Below, one piece after another: positions 21,019 through 29,876 of a stretch of 64,000 bases of DNA (positions are counted from its first letter, which is position 1; the number at the start of each line of letters is the position of its first letter). Below the pieces are notes generated by a model, which worked only from the letters and a program-made list of their open reading frames with translations, was not told the DNA's origin and made no database searches. The position numbers and the translations under genes are program-made. The stretch is taken from contig CAVPPH010000008.1 in NCBI GenBank assembly GCA_963707275.1, positions 112,744 through 176,743 of the forward strand, read 5' to 3'. This DNA comes from JACKBK01 sp963707275 (GTDB lineage Bacteria; Chloroflexota; Anaerolineae; JAAEKA01).

Positions 21019-22365
21019 TCATCCAGGCGCTCTGGCGCCGGCAGACGCTTCAGCCAGAAGCTGTTCGCGTTCGTTGCGATCCCGTCTCGGAGCGCGGTTC
21101 TCGGAGGTTCGTCGACCCCACCCCGTGCGCAATACTCGCAGGGCATTGCCACCCAGAATCTGTTTCACGGCCTCAGCCGGGTAACGTCGCTCGCTGCCGG
21201 AGCGGGTTTGGCCGAGCAGATGCTGTGTTAACCGCGGCATCTGCGTCGCATCCACCACGTCGTCTGGCGGATCAGTGAAGCCGTCGAAGTCGGTGCCGAT
21301 TGCGACGCTGTCGATGCCGGCCACGTCCACGATGTGATCAACAGTCTCGACGATGAGGTCAAGGCCCAGCCGATCGTGTGACCCCAGCCAGTAGTTCATG
21401 AAGATGACTCCGACGACACCGCCGTGATCTGCAATCCAGCGCAACTCCCAGTCCTCCAGGCAATAGGGGCTGGGCTTGAGCGCGCGCACGCCAATATGGG
21501 TTGCGATCACCGCTGCCTGCTTGTTCCTGCTCTTGACGATCTCGTAGACGCGAGCACGCGCCACGGGCGTGCAGTGCGTCAGATCGATCAACATCCCGAG
21601 ATCCAGCATTCGCTCAACAACCTCCTCGCCTATGCTTGTCAGCCCTTGCGAGAGGTCGAAGTTGGAAACGACACGTCGCCAGCGAGCCAGCGACAGGACT
21701 GTCTCAGGGAAGGGGAAGCAAGGATAGACAACACGGTTCGGGTAGAAGTGCGCCAGCGTGATGGAGGCGACGCCCTGCGCGAAGAAGCTGTCCAGGTTGG
21801 ATAAGATCTCGTCGCGGGCCGTGCTGTCCGAAACGTTTCTGCCATTGATGGCTTGACGCTGACATACTGCTCCTTCCAGCGCGTGCGCACCTTCCAGGGT
21901 GTGGACGATGGCGATCGGCCCTCTGGATCCTAGGGCAACGATGGCGTCAAGCTCGTCAACTGAGCGCGCTACCCGCACCAGACGCCGTGGGCGTGGTTTG
22001 TGCATATTGTAATCCTCAACCTGTTGCTCCAACTCGCGCAAGATTGTCTGGGAAGCCGCAAAGTAAGTCGTTTCTACCAGATCCCGCCATGCCTGTGGAC
22101 TGGTAAAGCGCATCAGTTTGAGGAAAGGCATGTCTTCCAGCAGCGGCTTCTCCGGCGCCATTATGGCTGAGAGCAGCACGTCAACGCCGCCTGTTGCCAG
22201 CTTGTCGAAGTTGGTTCGCATGCTGAGAGGCCAGAAGCCGGGCGGCGCCACGGCATAGCGACGCGTCAGGTTGTGGCGAAACAGCGCCATCTTCATTGAT
22301 GGATGGGCGTGCAGATCGACCAAGATCGCTTCGTCGTGGAGCTGCCGCGAGTTTACAGATTGCAT
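21019..22365 (-). CDS. Membrane dipeptidase (peptidase M19)
   Basis: The 448-residue protein carries the M19 amidohydrolase pattern: metal-binding DLHAH near the N-terminus, a Glu in HTLEGAHAL, GLTSIGEEVVERMLDLGMLIDLTH, then ATHIGVRAL and GTDFDGF, in the order seen in renal-type dipeptidases. These zinc enzymes hydrolyse dipeptides, including those with D-residues at the C-terminal side. No signal peptide is visible, so a cytoplasmic location is likely. It is the last gene of a minus-strand set with a hydroxyproline dehydratase-like enzyme and an aminotransferase, consistent with dipeptide or collagen-type peptide use (inference). Confidence 0.9.
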   Translation of the reverse strand: MQSVNSRQLHDEAILVDLHAHPSMKMALFRHNLTRRYAVAPPGFWPLSMRTNFDKLATGGVDVLLSAIMAPEKPLLEDMPFLKLMRFTSPQAWRDLVETTYFAASQTILRELEQQVEDYNMHKPRPRRLVRVARSVDELDAIVALGSRGPIAIVHTLEGAHALEGAVCQRQAINGRNVSDSTARDEILSNLDSFFAQGVASITLAHFYPNRVVYPCFPFPETVLSLARWRRVVSNFDLSQGLTSIGEEVVERMLDLGMLIDLTHCTPVARARVYEIVKSRNKQAAVIATHIGVRALKPSPYCLEDWELRWIADHGGVVGVIFMNYWLGSHDRLGLDLIVETVDHIVDVAGIDSVAIGTDFDGFTDPPDDVVDATQMPRLTQHLLGQTRSGSERRYPAEAVKQILGGNALRVLRTGWGRRTSENRAPRRDRNEREQLLAEASAGARAPG

Positions 22366-22588
22366 CGTATACCCCTTTGGTCATAACATGGACCAATCGC
22401 CAACAAGAGTCTCGGTTTCCCCTGGCTACCTGAAGTGGCAGCGGTGAAAAGGCGATGAAATACCAAGCCAAGGGAGAGTGACCGTGCCGAATAGTCACTC
22501 TATCATGTTGAACGGATAAAGACGCGCTTTTCTTGCGTCCGATGTGGCGAAGCTGCGGGTAGCTTGACGCAGTTGATGCCAGTGCGAA

Positions 22589-23584
22589 TCAGCGCAATAG
22601 AAAGCCGGCGCGCAGCGGGTCTTCGGGGTCGATGAGGAACTCGTGGCGGCCGGTGATGAAGGCGGAACCAGTCACTTCGGGGATGACCGCGGCATGTGGA
22701 CCAAAGGTAGTGGTCTGCACGACGCGGCCGGAAAAGCGGCTGCCGATGATGCTTTCGATGATGATCGGCTGATCGACGCTCACCTCACCGCGGGCGAAGT
22801 GCAGCGCCAGCCTGCCACTGACACCGGTGCCGGTCGGGCAGCGGTCCACCTCACCGTTGGCGAAAACGCAGACGTTGCGGCTGTGTGCGTCGGCGCTTTC
22901 GGGCGGGCCGATGAAAATCGCACCGTACAGAAAGCTCAGGTCAGGCTCGAAGGGGTGCGGGATCGGGCCGGCGGCCATGACAGCATGTTTGACAGCCACG
23001 CCCGTCTCGATGAGACGGCGATAATCGGCAGGTGTGCAGCGCAGTCCCAGGTCTTGCGCCTGCACGTAGGCGTAGAACGCGCCGCCGAAGGCAATGTCGT
23101 AGCGCACAACGCCGTAGTCGGGCACATCCACAGTCTGGTCCAGCGCCAGGACGAAGGAGGGCACGTTTTCGAAGCGTACACTGCGCACCTTGCCGCCGTC
23201 AACCAGTGCGTGGGCTGTCACAAGACCAGCCGGGGTGTCGATGTGCAGGGTCGTCTCAGGCTCGCTGGCCGGCAGCATGCCGGTCTCCAGCGCGACGGTG
23301 GCAATGCCGATGATGCCGTGGCCACACATGGTGCTGAAGCCTTCGTTGTGCATGAAGAGCACGCCGATGTCCGCGCCGGGCGTCACCGGCGGCGTGACGA
23401 TGCAGCCGTACATGTCGGCATGTCCCCTCGGCTCCCACATCAGCGCGCGCCGCAGGTGGTCCAGATGGTCACGGGCGTAGCGCCGGCGCGCCAGGATCGT
23501 GTCGCCTGGCAGATCAGGAAAGCCGCCGGTGATAACCCGGAACGGCTCGCCCGCGGTGTGTGCGTCAACGGTAGTGATTTTCAT
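22589..23584 (-). CDS. Proline racemase family; probable trans-3-hydroxy-L-proline dehydratase
   Basis: The start MKITTVDAHTAGEPFRVITG at 23584 is the family N-terminus. The first catalytic Cys is present in MCGHGIIG. At the second site the sequence is DRCPTGTGVSG, with Thr where racemases and 4-hydroxyproline epimerases have Cys (SPCGTG). A Cys/Thr pair is the known mark of trans-3-hydroxy-L-proline dehydratases, which make pyrroline-2-carboxylate from a collagen-derived amino acid. The displaced Cys one residue before Pro is an oddity. Length (332 residues) fits the family. The gene lies between the class III aminotransferase and the M19 dipeptidase, all on the minus strand. Confidence 0.85.
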   Translation of the reverse strand: MKITTVDAHTAGEPFRVITGGFPDLPGDTILARRRYARDHLDHLRRALMWEPRGHADMYGCIVTPPVTPGADIGVLFMHNEGFSTMCGHGIIGIATVALETGMLPASEPETTLHIDTPAGLVTAHALVDGGKVRSVRFENVPSFVLALDQTVDVPDYGVVRYDIAFGGAFYAYVQAQDLGLRCTPADYRRLIETGVAVKHAVMAAGPIPHPFEPDLSFLYGAIFIGPPESADAHSRNVCVFANGEVDRCPTGTGVSGRLALHFARGEVSVDQPIIIESIIGSRFSGRVVQTTTFGPHAAVIPEVTGSAFITGRHEFLIDPEDPLRAGFLLR

Positions 23585-23608
23585 GGAGAAGGGGGTGATG
23601 GCGCGAGA

Positions 23609-23671
23609 AGTGACAGTCACTCCTCGAAGACTCCTGTAGCGGAGCGCAAGGAGCCGAGAGTGACTGTCACT
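23609..23671. repeat. Inverted repeat, palindrome family B
   Basis: agtgacagtcact and its complement agtgactgtcact enclose 37 bases that include a weaker stem (gactcctgtagc/ ggagc). It fills the gap between two co-directional genes and shares its core with the hairpin at 15479-15527. Confidence 0.75.
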
Positions 23672-23680
23672 TTGGATTGG

Positions 23681-24982
23681 CTACACCATTTCTTGCACGG
23701 CAGCGAAGGCGTGATCGAGGATCTCCAGCGCTTCGTCCACATCGTCACGGGTCGCGGTCAGGGAAGGAGCCAGACGCAGCGAGTTGCCGTACAGCCCGCC
23801 CTTGCCGATCAGCAGGCCGCGCTGGCGGGTCTGCTCGAAGAGCGCGTTGACCTCTTTGGTGGCCGGCTCCTTGGTCTCGCGATCCAGCACCATCTCGACA
23901 CCTTGCATCAGCCCCTTGCCGCGCACGTCGCCGATCAGGGGATACTTGTCTTGCAGCCGCTCCAGTCCGGCGCGGAAGTGGTCGCCGACTTCGGCCACGT
24001 GCTGCGGCGACGCCTCCTCTTCCATGACCTCGATGACGGCCAGCGAAGCCGCGCAGGAGACCGGATTGCCGCCGAAGGTACTGATGGTCAACCCTTTGCC
24101 CACGGCGGCCTGGGCAATCTCCGGTGTGGTCATGGTGTTGCCAAGCGGGAAGCCGCCGGCGATTCCCTTGGCCATAGTCATGATGTCCGGTTCCACGCCC
24201 CAGTGCTCGATGCCGAACCAGTGGTCGCCGGTGCGGCCAAAGCCGGTCTGCACCTCGTCGATGATCAGCAGGCCGCCGTAGCGATGGACGATCTCGGCCA
24301 CGATCTGGAAGTACTCGGGCGGCGCGGTGATGAAGCCGCCGACGCCCATGATCGGCTCCGCCAGAAACGCGGCGATCTTGCCTGATGTCGTGGTGCGGAT
24401 CACGTCCTCCACATCCTCGGCGCAGGCGACGCCGCACGAGGGATAGCTCAGCTTCAGCGGGCAGCGATAGCAGTAGGGCGCCAGCGCGTGCTTGATGCCC
24501 GCGATCTGGGTCGGGCCGACCCGCCAGGCCGCCTGCGCGGTCAGGCTGCGCGCCAGCGCCGAGCGCCCGCTGTAGCCGTGACGCAGGGCGACCACCTCCT
24601 GGTAGCCAGTGACCGACTGGGCCAGCATCACTGCGGTCTCGTCGGCCTCTGTGCCGGACGCGGTGAAGTAGGACGTTTGCAGGTTGCCGGGTGCCAGCTC
24701 AGCAAGCTTTTCTGCCAGCAGCACGTGGCTCTCGTTCATGTAGAGCGTCGAGGAATGCGCCAGCTTGCCAACTTGCTCCTGAACCCGCGCGGTGACCTTC
24801 GGGTGCGCGTAGCCCACGCTGGAGGTCAGGATGCCGGCGAAGAAGTCGAGGTAGCGGTTGCCGTCGGCGTCCCAGACGGTCAACCCTTCGCCGTGGTCCA
24901 GCGCGATCGGTTCCGTGTAGTAGAGAACGTGGTTCGGCCAGAGATACTGGCGCTGCTTCTCAAGGATCTCGCGGTTGTTCAT
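23681..24982 (-). CDS. Class III PLP-dependent aminotransferase (AGXT2/GABA-type)
   Basis: The 433-residue protein starts MNNREILEKQRQYLWPNH and shows class III features: GNRYLDFFAGI, the cofactor phosphate site SGTEADETAVM, the PLP ring Asp in LLIIDEVQTGFGR, and the Schiff-base Lys in TMAKGIAGGFPLG, followed by STFGGNPVSCAASLAV. The N-terminal half resembles alanine-glyoxylate aminotransferase 2 and 4-aminobutyrate aminotransferases, so the amino donor may be an omega-amino acid or alanine; this cannot be settled from sequence alone. Its start lies 8 bases after the reconstructed stop of the META lipoprotein gene, so they share a transcript. Confidence 0.92.
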   Translation of the reverse strand: MNNREILEKQRQYLWPNHVLYYTEPIALDHGEGLTVWDADGNRYLDFFAGILTSSVGYAHPKVTARVQEQVGKLAHSSTLYMNESHVLLAEKLAELAPGNLQTSYFTASGTEADETAVMLAQSVTGYQEVVALRHGYSGRSALARSLTAQAAWRVGPTQIAGIKHALAPYCYRCPLKLSYPSCGVACAEDVEDVIRTTTSGKIAAFLAEPIMGVGGFITAPPEYFQIVAEIVHRYGGLLIIDEVQTGFGRTGDHWFGIEHWGVEPDIMTMAKGIAGGFPLGNTMTTPEIAQAAVGKGLTISTFGGNPVSCAASLAVIEVMEEEASPQHVAEVGDHFRAGLERLQDKYPLIGDVRGKGLMQGVEMVLDRETKEPATKEVNALFEQTRQRGLLIGKGGLYGNSLRLAPSLTATRDDVDEALEILDHAFAAVQEMV

Positions 24983-24990
24983 CGGTCTGC

Positions 24991-26416
24991 TTACGGTGCG
25001 CCTGCGAAGATCATCGTGCCGTAGTTGTTGCTAAAGCCGATGTTCAGGATGTCGCCCTGCACGTCGTAGGAGTTGGCGACGTTCAGGTAGCTGACGAACT
25101 GGTTCGAGAGCGAACCGGTAGCGCAGTAGGCGCGGCTGGTCGACGAGATCGATGGTCAGCATGCCGCTCTCACTCGCCTGATAGGTTCCGACTCCTGCGT
25201 TACAATCTGCCGTGACGTTCAGGGTGCCGTCGGCGTTGAATGTTACGGTATACAGGGCCGGGTCGTCGGGCGTATAGTTGACGCCGCTGGTCTGTGTGAT
25301 CTGTTGTAGCCGCCAGACGCGGCCCAGCGGCGAAGCTGCCAGAGCCGGCTCAGCCGCGGCGGCGACCTGGTCAGCGGGCAGCGCGGTGGCTTCGGTGGTA
25401 GTCGCCAGGCTGGTCGCCGTCAAAGGGGCGGTAGTGGTAATGGTGGCACCGGCCTGCTGCGCCGGTTCAGCCGGAACGCTGAACAAGTCAGCAGGCAGCA
25501 AGGCATTCCCGGCGGTCGTTGCAGTCGTCGTCATAGGAACGGCGGTGGTCAGCGGCATGGTAGCGGTGATGGCCTGCTGCGCCACGGCAGCTGCTTCCGC
25601 TGCCACTGCCATGTCAGGCACGCGCTGCAAGCTGAAACCTTCAGGGCCGTAGACGGTTTCATCGAACTGCACGGCCACCAGTGTAGCGCCATCCAGTCTG
25701 AACACATAGGCTATCGGTGTCGAGATTTTCTGACCATCCGTTGTCGTGGTCAGGTTGACGCTGGCGGTAGCGTTGCCGTTGTCTTGCCACTCGCCCACAA
25801 GGATGTTCTCTTCAGTCTGATCGACTGCCCGCGTGACGTTAAATACTGTGCCGTCTTCATTGAATACCAGTACCACCACCGTAGGTGGAACACCAGCCAG
25901 CGCCAGGGTGGTGCTGTAGGTTCCGGTGAAGCCGACGGGCGTTGGCTCGGCGGCAGGCGCCTCTGCCGGCTGCGTCGCGTTGGCTGGCTCCTGGCTTTCA
26001 GTGACCATGGTCAGTCCGGGACAATGCACCTCACCGATCTGATCGTAGGAAACCTTGATCTCCTTCGCGCTGACGCCGACGTTGACGGCCGCGGCAGCAA
26101 GCGTATCGCTGTCGCTGACCTGGTTGATTGTCCGGCGCAGGTTCTTCCACGATTCGTCGATGGTGTCCAGCTTGACATCGTTAAGTTGCTTGGCGGACTT
26201 GGTGACCTGGTTCCAGGCCTTGTCCACTTCAGCGCTGGCATCCTTAAGGTCGCCGACTGTGGAGGTCGGGCTGATCGTTTCGAGATTGACGAGCGCGTCG
26301 CCGAAAGCCTCGAGGCTCTGGCAAAACGTATCGTTGGCTTCTTCGACAGTCGGCTGGTTGCATCCAGCTGCCAGCACGCTCACAATGAGCAGCAGGCCGA
26401 TCAGGAGTTTCTTCAT
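24991..26416 (-). CDS. META-domain lipoprotein, frameshifted near 3' end
   Basis: The start at 26416 gives MKKLLIGLLLIVSVLAAGC, a lipoprotein signal with lipobox LAAGC. A helical segment (residues 25-150), a beta domain, an Ala/Thr-rich linker and a C-terminal META (HslJ-like) domain follow: GRVWRLQQI, YTVTFNADGTLNVTADCNAGVGTYQ. The open frame runs on to 25031 with a nonsense Arg-rich tail; one extra base near 25143 restores the family end (SRAYCATGSLSNQFVSYL, then NNYGTMIFAGAP) and moves the stop to 24991. META domains are found in heat-shock and inhibitor-resistance lipoproteins, but no specific activity is known. It is the first gene of the aminotransferase set. Confidence 0.82.
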
Positions 26417-26633
26417 GGATGTGTGCCTCCTTGGTGAGAAGCGAAGAGGGTGGGGGTGAAAAATGCAGCGACCGGTTCGACGCCGCACTCCAAGTATAGA
26501 GCACGCGCAAAAGCCTGTCAAACGAATTGGATGTAATCAAAACGAGTTGGCTTGTAGGGGCGGGGTTGCCCTGCTCTGCGCCAGCGATCAACCTGTTTTG
26601 AAAACATCCAAACGAATTGACCGTCAGCAAGTC

Positions 26634-27011
26634 TCAGTTGGAGTCCTCCCCGTAGCGCATCGTTCTGGCGATTGTGTTGCCGTCGCCCACCAGCACAACT
26701 TTAGGCCGGTGAGCTGCCAACTCCTCTTCGTTCAGCAGGCCATAGCTCATGATGATAACGTGATCGCCAGGCGACACGAGCCGCGCAGCCGCGCCGTTGA
26801 GCTGGATCTCCCCCTTGCCTGCTGTTCCGGGGATAACGTAAGTTTCCAGCCGGTTGCCATTCTCCACGTCCACCACCTGCACTCGCTCCCACGGCACGAT
26901 GCCCGCCGCGTCCATTAGCATCGGATCGACCGTGATCGACCCGACATAGTTCAAATCTGCCGCCGTCACCACTGCTCGATAAATCTTACCTAACAACACG
27001 TTTCTCAACAT
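26634..27011 (-). CDS. panD: Aspartate 1-decarboxylase
   Basis: The 125-residue proenzyme makes beta-alanine from aspartate for pantothenate synthesis. The self-cleavage site Gly24-Ser25 (YVGSITVD), which yields the pyruvoyl group, is at the standard position, as are Lys9, Arg54 and Tyr58 of the active site. The NGAAARLVSPGDHVIIMSYG segment is typical. It is the last gene of the pan operon, 52 bases after coaX. Confidence 0.97.
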   Translation of the reverse strand: MLRNVLLGKIYRAVVTAADLNYVGSITVDPMLMDAAGIVPWERVQVVDVENGNRLETYVIPGTAGKGEIQLNGAAARLVSPGDHVIIMSYGLLNEEELAAHRPKVVLVGDGNTIARTMRYGEDSN

Positions 27012-27063
27012 TGCACTCTCGTCTCCTTCTGATCTGTCATTTTCGTCGCTTCCCTTGTTTCCC

Positions 27064-27849
27064 TCATTTCCCTTCTCTGGTCCCCTTCTGGTTCAACTCC
27101 CAAATCACCCGCAGCCCGTCCAGCGTCAGCCAGGGCGCGATGATCTGGATCACGTCAGTTTCCTGCGCGATGGTCTCGGCCAGGCCGCCGGTCGCGATGA
27201 CTTTCATGTCTGGTCCCAACTCATCACGGAAGCGCTGCACCATGCCTTCGACCAGGCTGACGTTGCCCAGGATCAGCCCGGATTGCATGGCATGCACGGT
27301 GTTACGACCAATGACCGCCGGCGGGCGCACCAGATCGACGCGCGGCAGTTGCGCGGTGCGGGTAAACAACGCCTCAGCCGCGATGCCGATCCCCGGCGCG
27401 ATGGCACCGCCCAGGTAATCGCCTGCTGCCGACACGGCGTCGAATGTGGTGGCCGTGCCGAAGTCCACCACGCAGGCCGGCCCGCCATAGAGATGCTTGA
27501 CCGCCGCGGCGTCCGCCACCCGGTCCGCGCCGACGCCCTGCGGGTAGTCGACACGGATGCGCACCCCCGTCTTGACGCCCGCGCCGATGATCAGCGGGTC
27601 GCGCAGCAGGTAGCGGCGGCAGGTTTCCTGGAACTTGCCGGTCAGCGGCGGCACGACGGAAGCCATGCACACGCCGGTGATGCTCTCCAGCGAGACGTGA
27701 CTATGCGTCAACAGCCCCAAAAGCTGGATGCCATACTCGTCCGGCATACGGTCGTGAGCGGTCGCCAGCCGCCAGCGCGGCCCCGGCTGGTCGCCGTCGT
27801 ACAGTCCGAGGGTGATGTTGGTGTTTCCGATATCTACTACAAGGAGCAT
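27064..27849 (-). CDS. coaX: Type III pantothenate kinase
   Basis: The start at 27849 gives MLLVVDIGNTNITLGLYDG, the phosphate-binding motif of CoaX. GADRVADAAA, CVVDFGTATTFDAV, GGAIAPGIGIAAEALF and VIATGGLAE follow in the standard order. The product phosphorylates pantothenate in the first step of CoA synthesis and uses a monovalent cation. At 261 residues it has the usual length. Its position between panC and panD links synthesis of pantothenate with its use. The short spacer upstream contains a tandem GGTGACnn repeat (27871-27905). Confidence 0.96.
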   Translation of the reverse strand: MLLVVDIGNTNITLGLYDGDQPGPRWRLATAHDRMPDEYGIQLLGLLTHSHVSLESITGVCMASVVPPLTGKFQETCRRYLLRDPLIIGAGVKTGVRIRVDYPQGVGADRVADAAAVKHLYGGPACVVDFGTATTFDAVSAAGDYLGGAIAPGIGIAAEALFTRTAQLPRVDLVRPPAVIGRNTVHAMQSGLILGNVSLVEGMVQRFRDELGPDMKVIATGGLAETIAQETDVIQIIAPWLTLDGLRVIWELNQKGTREGK

Positions 27850-27955
27850 GAGTGTGGGCCTCCGTTGTTGGTGATGACGGGGTGACAAGGTGACGGGGTG
27901 ACAGGGCGCCTCATCCGCGGAGTGCGCATCCTCAGATGCGTCACCGGGCTCCGCG

Positions 27956-28814
27956 TCAGGCGTTGTCCAGCATCAGGTTGTCGATCAGGCGGGTCTTGCC
28001 GACAAAGACCGCCATAGAAAGCAGAGCGCGATCGACCGGGCCATCCAACTCCTGGAGCGTCAGCGGGTCGGCGCAAGAAACGTATTGGAGACGGGCCAGC
28101 GGCTCAGCGTCGATGGTGGCAGCCATGACCGCTCGTAGCGTTTCGGCGTTGCTGCCGGCTTCGAACGCCGCGCGGGCAGCGGTCAGCGCGCGGTACAGCA
28201 CGGTCGCGGCCGCGCGTTCGTCGCCGTGCAGGTAGGCGTTGCGGCTGGACATGCGCCAACCCGTCCGGCTCGCGCACCGTTGGGCAGATAACCACGTCTA
28301 CCGGGAAGCTCAGATCGCGACCCATCTGACGGATCACCACCGTCTGCTGCGCGTCCTTCTGGCCGAAGTAGGCGCGCTGCGGCTGAACGGCGGCGAACAA
28401 TTTGGCCACCACCGTTGCCACACCGCGGAAGTGTCCCGGCCGCCGCTCGCCCTCCAGCCCGACGCTGACGCCTTCGACCTCGACGTACGTTTGAAAGCCC
28501 GGCGGATACATCACCTCCACCGCCGGCGTCCAGACGAGGTCTGCGCCGGTCAGCGTGCAGCAGCGCCAGATCGCGATCCAGATCGCGCGGGTAGGTGGCC
28601 AGGTCTTCGGTCGGCCCGAACTGGGTCGGGTTGACGAAGATCGACACGACGACGCTGGCGCATTCCTCACGTGCCCGTCGCACCAGCGATAGATGGCCTT
28701 CGTGCAGAAAGCCCATGGTCGGCACAAGACCGACAGGTTCCGGCAAGCGCGCCCGCGCCGCCCATAGTTCTTGGAGGGTGTTGGTTGTGTGCAGGTAGTG
28801 TGTTGGAAGTTCGG
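27956..28814 (-). CDS. panC: Pantothenate synthetase (PanC), fused in frame to PanE, two frameshifts
   Basis: PanC joins pantoate and beta-alanine with ATP. The visible order is VGLVPTMGFLHEGHLSLVRRA (nucleotide site, HxGH-like), VSIFVNPTQFGPTEDLATYPRD, then after a one-base shift near 28550 ADLVWTPAVEVMYPPGFQTY, HFRGVATVVAKLF and YFGQKDAQQTVVIRQM, then after a second one-base shift near 28250 MSSRNAYL and the C-terminal domain to 27956. Each shift is one extra base. No stop codon and no plausible start codon separate this domain from the upstream PanE, so the N-terminal boundary given here is approximate. All catalytic motifs are present once the frames are joined. Confidence 0.9.
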
Positions 28815-29763
28815 TAGTGCGATAGTGCGGTAGAGTGACCAGCCGTTCATCGTTGCCGTTACTGGACCTCCGCTGCTGCACCAGTTGCCACAAGGTCCGA
28901 TTGACCGGCGTGGCAATTCCAACGCGCTCTCCACCGGCGACCACCGCGCCGCAGATGACGTCGATTTCAGTGAGGGCGTTGCGCTGGATGTCCTGAAACA
29001 TGGATGAGTGGTTGGCGGCTGTGCGACGCGCGACGTCTTCGGCTGCCTGCACCGGGTTGTCGAAGGTGAGCGCAAAGCCCAGCGCCTTGCCAACTGCGGC
29101 AGCTTCGCTGGCAACCTCACCCATCAGCGCGCGGGCGGCGGGGCGGGCCAGTAGTTCGCCGTTGGGAACCCGCAGCAGCGCGGTCAGCGGGTTGATGGCG
29201 GCGTTGATGACCAGCTTGCTCCACAGCAGCCCGTCCACGTCCGCGCTGGTGCGGGTCTCGAAGCCGGCCAGACGTAGCAGGTCAAGCAGCGGCGTCAGCC
29301 GTTTGTCTGTTGGAATCGTGATCGGGCCGTCGCCGCCGGCGCGCACCCGCCCAGGACCGAGCAGCGTCGCGCCCAAGGTGGTAACGCCCGCAGCGACACG
29401 GATTGCGCCAAGCTGCCCTTGCAGCGTCTCGCGATTTCCCCAGCCGTTTTGCAGCGTCAGAGCGATGCCGTCCGCAGCCAGGCAGTCAGCCAGTTGCGCC
29501 GCCGCGCGTGACGTCTGCCACGACTTGACCAGCACCAGCGCGTGGCTGGCCGGGCGGCACGCCGCGGGGTCTGCGGTGGCGCGCACCGGGAAGCAGTGCT
29601 CTACGCCATCCGCGTCGACCAGGCAGACGCCGCGCGCCTGCAGCGCAGCCAGCCCTTCGGTCCACGTACCCAGCATCGTCACGGATGATCCCGCGGCAGC
29701 CAGGCGCGCGGCGAAAAAACTCGCCAGCGCGCCGGTGCCGACGATCAACACGGGGATAGTCAT
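28815..29763 (-). CDS. panE: 2-dehydropantoate 2-reductase (PanE), continuous with PanC
   Basis: The start at 29763 gives MTIPVLIVGTGALASFFAARL, the Rossmann GxGxxx motif of ketopantoate reductase. The catalytic Lys appears in DGLLWSKLVINAAINPLTAL, and the Glu/Ser substrate residues in NHSSMFQDIQRNALTEIDVICGA. It reduces ketopantoate to pantoate with NADPH. After residue about 300 (TPVNRTLWQLVQQRR) the frame passes without a stop through a lower-GC linker of about 20 residues into PanC, giving an apparent PanE-PanC fusion. The end coordinate is the approximate domain border. A hidden frameshift in the linker could also produce this appearance. Confidence 0.9.
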
Positions 29764-29791
29764 AGAAGGAACGTCACCTCTCGCAAGCGGG

Positions 29792-29875
29792 CGTCCGGTT
29801 CGTAGTAGGCGATTCATCGCCGGTCCGCATCACAGCGGCGCGGCGGCACTGAAGTGCCTACTACGAACTGGCGGA
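29792..29875. repeat. Inverted repeat, palindrome family A
   Basis: Arms around gttcgtagtaggcgattca and its near-complement ending cctactacgaac enclose a GC-rich loop. It fills the gap between panB and panE and resembles the repeat at 3367-3442, so it is a dispersed element tolerated inside the operon. Confidence 0.75.
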
Positions 29876-29876
29876 C

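Noticed and set aside
22643..24385. 580-codon plus-strand open frame over the dehydratase and aminotransferase genes
   Set aside because: Spans two well-identified minus-strand genes and their spacer; composition is that of an antisense shadow.
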